NCBI GenBank assembly: GCA_021805275.1
Contig: JAJZFQ010000160.1
Coordinates: forward strand, 1-53,989
Origin: Pseudomonadota bacterium
GTDB taxonomy: Bacteria > Pseudomonadota > Gammaproteobacteria > Steroidobacterales > Steroidobacteraceae
DNA: 53,989 nt
Reading direction: 5' to 3'
Program-made: the position numbers and the translations under genes
The notes under the pieces: model-generated
The model's input: only the letters and a program-made list of their open reading frames with translations
Told to the model about the DNA's origin: nothing
Databases searched by the model: none
Shown: piece by piece, positions 50,983 through 53,989 of the stretch
How positions within the stretch are numbered: position 1 is the stretch's first letter
How the letters are laid out: every line of letters begins with the position of its first letter

Positions 50983-51757
50983 GCGCCAGAGGCAATTCGC
51001 CGCGGCGCTGTGCGGCGCCGAGCAGCCGATGCCCCCCGGTTGTATCGCCCCGGACGGGCGGCCCGATGCGTCCCGCTTCGCGGTCTATCGCAACAACGTC
51101 GTCTCGAGCCTGATCGAGTGCCTGCAGGTCAGCTATCCGGCAATCGAGCGGCTGCTCGGCGAGGCGTGCTTCCGGGAGGCGGCGCGCCAGTTCGCCGCCG
51201 AAACCCCGCCCCGCTCGCCGGTCATGCTCGAGTATGGCGCGGGCTTCGCCGGGTTTCTCGCGCAGCTTAAGCCGCTGGCGGCGCTGCCATACCTGGCGGA
51301 CGTGGCGCGCATTGAGCGTTCCTGGCTCGAGGCTTATCACGCCGCGGAGGCCGCGGCGCTCGATCCGGCCGCCCTCACCGCCGTGCCCGAGCATCGCGCC
51401 GGGGATCTGTGTCTGACGCTGCATCCCTCCGTGCGCATCGTCCAGTCAGCCTTCCCGGCGCTGACGATCTGGCGACTGAACATCGGCGCGGCCGAGCCGA
51501 GGCCGCTTGATCCCGAGGCCGTTGCGCAAGACACGCTGGTGGCCCGGCCCGACGCCGAGGTCGAAGTACACGCGCTACCGCCCGGCGGAGCGATGTTTCT
51601 CAGCGCGCTCGGTGCAGGGGAGACACTCACCGAGGCGGCCGCGCTCGCCAGCGCCGCGGCGGCTGAATTCAACCTGACGGATCACCTGACCGCGCTTCTG
51701 GGCAGCGGTCTCATCATTGCCGGACGTCTTAAGCGACGCCGAACACGAGGTCATTAA
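50966..51757 (+). CDS. bufC: DUF2063 partner protein of the MNIO enzyme
   Basis: A 263-residue protein of the DUF2063 ('putative DNA-binding domain') family, which in bufferin and related RiPP systems acts as the peptide-recognising partner of the DUF692 enzyme. Seen: 'RFAVYRNNVVSSLIECLQVSYPAIERLLGE' in the N-terminal helical domain (about 36-65, cut as 'RFAVYRNNVVSSL'), and 'PYLADVARIERSWLEAYHA' at about 109-127. The C-terminal half is the substrate-binding beta domain of the family ('LTIWRLN', then 'GGAMFLSALG'). It starts inside bufB and is followed by the DoxX gene after 3 bases. Confidence 0.9.
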   Translation: MRPWAERQRQFAAALCGAEQPMPPGCIAPDGRPDASRFAVYRNNVVSSLIECLQVSYPAIERLLGEACFREAARQFAAETPPRSPVMLEYGAGFAGFLAQLKPLAALPYLADVARIERSWLEAYHAAEAAALDPAALTAVPEHRAGDLCLTLHPSVRIVQSAFPALTIWRLNIGAAEPRPLDPEAVAQDTLVARPDAEVEVHALPPGGAMFLSALGAGETLTEAAALASAAAAEFNLTDHLTALLGSGLIIAGRLKRRRTRGH

Positions 51758-51760
51758 CCC

Positions 51761-52279
51761 ATGTCCACTGTGCCCCGAGTCTATGCCTCCCCGCTGCAGC
51801 GGATCGATCGACTCGTGCACACGGCGCTGGGCAGGCTCACCACGGCCGCCGGGGTGATCGGCGCCCCGGCGGCGCGTCTCGCCCTCGCCGTGCCCTTCCT
51901 GAAGTCCGGTCTGACAAAATGGAGCGGCTGGTTCCATGTCTCCCCGGTGGCCGACTTTCTCTTCGAGTCATTGTTCCGGCTACACCTGTTTGGCCACCAG
52001 TATCCCTTCCCGTTCCCCGATGTGCTCGCGCATCTTGATGCCGTGGCGGAAGTCGCACTCCCGGTGCTGCTCATCGTGGGGCTCGCCACCCGCTTCAGCG
52101 CCCTTGGGATTTTGCTGATGAGCGCGGTGATTCAGCTCACCGATCCTTCGGGGTGGGCCAACTTCCATCTGCCCTGGGCCGCCCTCGCCCTCTCGATCAT
52201 CGTCCTCGGGCCCGGCCAGGCCTCCCTCGACTTCGCCCTGGAGCGGTGGATCCACGGACGGCGCGGCTCGCAGCGCTGA
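51761..52279 (+). CDS. DoxX-family membrane protein of the buf operon
   Basis: A 172-residue protein with four hydrophobic helices and the DoxX pattern: 'RLALAVPFLKSGLTKWSGW' (about 47-65), 'FPDVLAHLDAVAEVALPVLLIVGLATRFSALGILLMSAVIQL', spread over about 84-125, and 'WANFHLPWAALALSIIVLGPG'. DoxX proteins are frequent last members of bufferin operons; their role there is unclear, perhaps quinone-linked redox supply. It follows bufC after 3 bases and is followed by a hairpin. Confidence 0.88.
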   Translation: MSTVPRVYASPLQRIDRLVHTALGRLTTAAGVIGAPAARLALAVPFLKSGLTKWSGWFHVSPVADFLFESLFRLHLFGHQYPFPFPDVLAHLDAVAEVALPVLLIVGLATRFSALGILLMSAVIQLTDPSGWANFHLPWAALALSIIVLGPGQASLDFALERWIHGRRGSQR

Positions 52280-52294
52280 TCTGCCGCGCCGCCG

Positions 52295-52322
52295 GTCCCC
52301 CGCAGGGCATGCGCCGGGGGAC
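52295..52322 (+). terminator. Hairpin at the end of the buf operon
   Basis: GTCCCCCG (52295-52302) and CGGGGGAC (52315-52322) are perfect complements around a 12-base loop, 15 bases after the DoxX stop. No T-run follows, so termination may be partial or Rho-assisted. Confidence 0.4.
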
Positions 52323-52394
52323 GTGACACGCAGCGGGCTTGACCCTCACTCCGCGTCAGGGTGCACCGTAGTGCCGCACCGCAGGAGCCCGCCG

Positions 52395-52895
52395 ATGTCG
52401 CTTGATGCATCCGAGCCGCCCGTGCTCACACAACACAACGGGTTTGAGATCTATCCCATGCCGATGTTTGCCCTGCTACAGAGTCCGCACGTCGAGGCCC
52501 TCGCCGCCTGGTATCAGGCCGCTCTCGGTTTCGCGCTCCTCATGCGCGCCGAGCGGCCGGATGGCCGTGCGGCTCTGGTGCATTTGCGCCGCCACAAGTA
52601 CCAGGACATACTCATCGTGCCGGCGCCCGCGGTAAACGCAGCTGAGGCGACCGCGCTCGAGGCGCTGTGCCTGCAGTGCGGCGATGCCGCCGAACGGTTG
52701 GTCGCGCGCGCCGTCTCGGTGGCGCCGCTCGGCCGCTCGAGCGTTCAGGCACCACATGACACCCCGTGGAACACCCGCCAGGTACGCATCACCGACCCGG
52801 AGGGTCGCCGGCTAGTGTTCAGTGAGCCGCGCATCGGTCCGCGCGTGGACCGCGCCGGGCAATTGGAGAGCGCCATCGACTGGCGCGGCACATGA
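52395..52895 (+). CDS. VOC/glyoxalase-superfamily protein
   Basis: A 166-residue protein with the vicinal oxygen chelate fold in two halves. The first beta-alpha-beta unit is 'MPMFALLQSPHVEALAAWYQAALGFALLMRA' (about 22-52, cut as 'HVEALAAWYQAALGF'). The second has 'NTRQVRITDPEGRRLVFSEP' (about 132-151). VOC proteins include metal-dependent lyases and drug-binding resistance proteins; too little is conserved to choose. GGAG lies a few bases before the ATG at 52395. The stop overlaps the start of the MerR gene (ATGA), so the two are coupled. The protein may bind the same small molecule as the regulator. Confidence 0.75.
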   Translation: MSLDASEPPVLTQHNGFEIYPMPMFALLQSPHVEALAAWYQAALGFALLMRAERPDGRAALVHLRRHKYQDILIVPAPAVNAAEATALEALCLQCGDAAERLVARAVSVAPLGRSSVQAPHDTPWNTRQVRITDPEGRRLVFSEPRIGPRVDRAGQLESAIDWRGT

Positions 52896-53671
52896 TGAAA
52901 ACCCTCACCGTTCGGCAGCTCGCGGCCATCTCCGGGGTCACCGTGCGCACGCTGCATCACTACGACGCGATCGACCTGCTCAAACCCGCCACGGTCGGGC
53001 CGAACGGTTACCGCTATTACGGTCAGGAGCAGCTGTTGCGTCTGCAGCGCATTCTCCTCCATCGCGAACTGGGCATACCGTTGAATGCCATCGCGCGGCT
53101 CCTCGATCTCGAGGGCGACGATGCGATCGCCGTCCTGCGCGAGCATCGTGAGCGCCTGCAGGCACAATGCGATCGCTACCGGGGGCTGATCGAGACTCTT
53201 GAGCGCACCATTGCGGGGCTCGAGTCGGGTCGGCCGTGCGGCGGAGCGCGGCTGTATCGGGGATTCAGCCCGCAGACCCAAGACGGCTACGAGCACTGGC
53301 TGATCGAACGGTACGGGGAGCCGATGCGAGCGGCCGTCGATGCGGCACGGCGCCTCGATGCCCGCCGCGCCGACGCCGAGCGCGTATCCCTCAGCGATGA
53401 GCTGCGTGAGCTCGAGACCGCGCTCGCCCAGGCCCTGCGCCGCGGCGTGGCGCCGGGGGCTGCGGAGCTCGAGGGCTGCATGGCGCGCCATCGCGCCTGG
53501 GTTGCCGCCCGCTGGGGCCGTGCGTGCTCGCCGCGCCAGTACACCGCTCTGGCGCAGCTGTATCGAACCCACCCGGACTTCGTTGCACGCTATGAGGCTC
53601 TCGAGCGCGGGCTGACCGAGTATCTTGCTGCCGCCATGACGCAGCATGCGGCGCGTCTGGCGCAGCGGTAG
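52892..53671 (+). CDS. MerR-family regulator with TipAS-like ligand domain
   Basis: A 259-residue activator. The MerR winged helix is at the N-terminus: 'LTVRQLAAISGVTVRTLHHYDAIDLLKPA', cut around residues 5-33, then 'NGYRYYGQEQLLRLQRI'. A dimerisation coiled coil follows ('LREHRERLQAQCDRYRGLIETLERTIAGL', about 84-112). Residues about 125-255 match the TipAS-type antibiotic-recognition domain, with 'YEHWLIERYG' and 'HPDFVARYEALERGLTEYLAAAM'. Such proteins (TipA, SkgA, Mta) sense thiopeptides or other small molecules. It starts in the VOC gene stop (52892-52895). Confidence 0.87.
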   Translation: MMKTLTVRQLAAISGVTVRTLHHYDAIDLLKPATVGPNGYRYYGQEQLLRLQRILLHRELGIPLNAIARLLDLEGDDAIAVLREHRERLQAQCDRYRGLIETLERTIAGLESGRPCGGARLYRGFSPQTQDGYEHWLIERYGEPMRAAVDAARRLDARRADAERVSLSDELRELETALAQALRRGVAPGAAELEGCMARHRAWVAARWGRACSPRQYTALAQLYRTHPDFVARYEALERGLTEYLAAAMTQHAARLAQR

Positions 53672-53838
53672 CGGGGCTGCCCGCTCAGTCGACAGTCGCT
53701 GGCGCAGGCAGGCCCGGGCGCATCAGCGGCTCGGGCGCAGCGCCCGGTCACTCCGCGCCACGCATCCGCGCCCGATCATTCGACTCAACGGGGCGGCTGC
53801 GTACCCTCACCGATGCGGGGCCATCGGCGTCCCGAGAA

Positions 53839-53857
53839 GGCAGCCCGTCAGGCTGCC
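53839..53857. terminator. Hairpin between convergent genes
   Basis: GGCAGCC (53839-53845) and GGCTGCC (53851-53857) pair perfectly around a 5-base loop, between the MerR gene and the carrier-domain gene on the other strand. It has no T-run. It may be a weak bidirectional terminator. Confidence 0.35.
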
Positions 53858-53869
53858 GTTACGCGCCGC

Positions 53870-53989
53870 TCAGCCGGCGAGCTTGCTCTCGAGGTGGCGT
53901 GCGAGTTCGGCGATGGTCGGGTAGTCGAACAGCTCCGTCAGGTCGATCAGGCCCGGGTACTCGCGGTCGATCTGCTCGTGGATCTCGAT
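53870..53989 (-). CDS. Acyl/peptidyl carrier domain, C-terminal fragment
   Basis: The last 39 residues of a gene that continues beyond the window. The text 'LIDLTELFDYPTIAELARHL' is the final helix region of a phosphopantetheine carrier domain, the part after the serine that holds the arm (that serine lies outside the window). The 'FDYPT' motif before the last helix is more typical of carrier domains in polyketide and nonribosomal peptide synthases, or of stand-alone carriers in such clusters, than of fatty-acid AcpP. The gene ends at the TGA complementing 53870-53872. Confidence 0.75.
   Translation of the reverse strand: MEIHEQIDREYPGLIDLTELFDYPTIAELARHLESKLAG

Noticed and set aside
1..53989. 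CRISPR arrays, tRNA/rRNA genes, transposases, phage genes
   Set aside because: Looked for repeated spacers, cloverleaf-like ends with the TTCGA core, and DDE or integrase motifs; none was found by eye.

Overview
The window reads as chromosome of a Gram-negative, high-GC bacterium, probably a proteobacterium. Supporting signs are two TonB-dependent receptors, lipobox lipoproteins, an RND/TolC-type efflux set, a DsbG-like oxidoreductase and outer-membrane barrels. I cannot name the genus. No tRNA, rRNA, CRISPR array or insertion sequence is visible. Base composition is uneven: a hand count gives 29 of 60 G+C at 15001-15060 but 40 of 60 at 41341-41400. The left third is also looser in gene packing, with several long stretches that look gene-free or decayed.

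Region 1 (1-3.1 kb): the start of a PadR-type regulator, a YbaK-type tRNA editing protein, about 1 kb without a clear gene, and a DUF4382 lipoprotein. Region 2 (3.3-16.7 kb) is a vitamin B12 island with three cobalamin riboswitches that I could fold by eye. The first controls, through a strong intrinsic terminator, a 50-residue peptide and a radical SAM/SPASM enzyme (CbpA/CbpB type), which look like a ribosomally made, modified peptide. The second precedes an uncharacterised ORF and a late cobalamin operon: cobO, bluB, cbiB, cobD, cobU, cobT, cobS, cobC and pduX. Together these adenosylate the corrin, make the DMB base and the aminopropanol phosphate arm from threonine, and assemble the nucleotide loop. 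The gaps in this operon hold four very short ORFs joined to their neighbours by ATGA overlaps. The third riboswitch, on the minus strand, precedes a BtuB-like TonB receptor.

Region 3 (17-32 kb) is mixed: a YncE-like lipoprotein, an FMN-reductase-like protein, a VTT/TVP38 membrane protein convergent with (and overlapped by) an FAD oxidoreductase, an HPP-like membrane protein, Dps, a sulfide:quinone-reductase-like flavoprotein, an MbfA-like ferritin/VIT1 iron protein, a lipoprotein/outer-membrane barrel pair, a DUF3300 protein and an MFS transporter. Region 4 (31.8-41.9 kb): an RND efflux operon with striking palindromes in its promoter, UppP, a DsbG-like protein and a TonB receptor.

Region 5 (42-49.4 kb) is a tightly overlapped seven-gene minus-strand operon: radical SAM protein, YnjB/YnjC/YnjD-type ABC importer, disulfide-reductase-like flavoprotein, and two glycosyltransferase-like proteins of the TIGR04283 and TIGR04282 types. 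Divergent from it (49.6-52.3 kb) is a bufferin operon (bufA, bufB, bufC, DoxX) with an exact GTAACC-N16-CGAA promoter of the SigF ECF sigma type. The window ends with a VOC protein, a MerR/TipAS regulator and the last 39 residues of an acyl-carrier-like domain, probably the edge of a polyketide or peptide synthase gene.

The most promising systems for follow-up are the riboswitch-controlled CbpA/CbpB peptide locus, the radical SAM/YnjBCD/flavoprotein/glycosyltransferase operon, and a possible shared ECF-sigma control of the bufferin and RND efflux operons.
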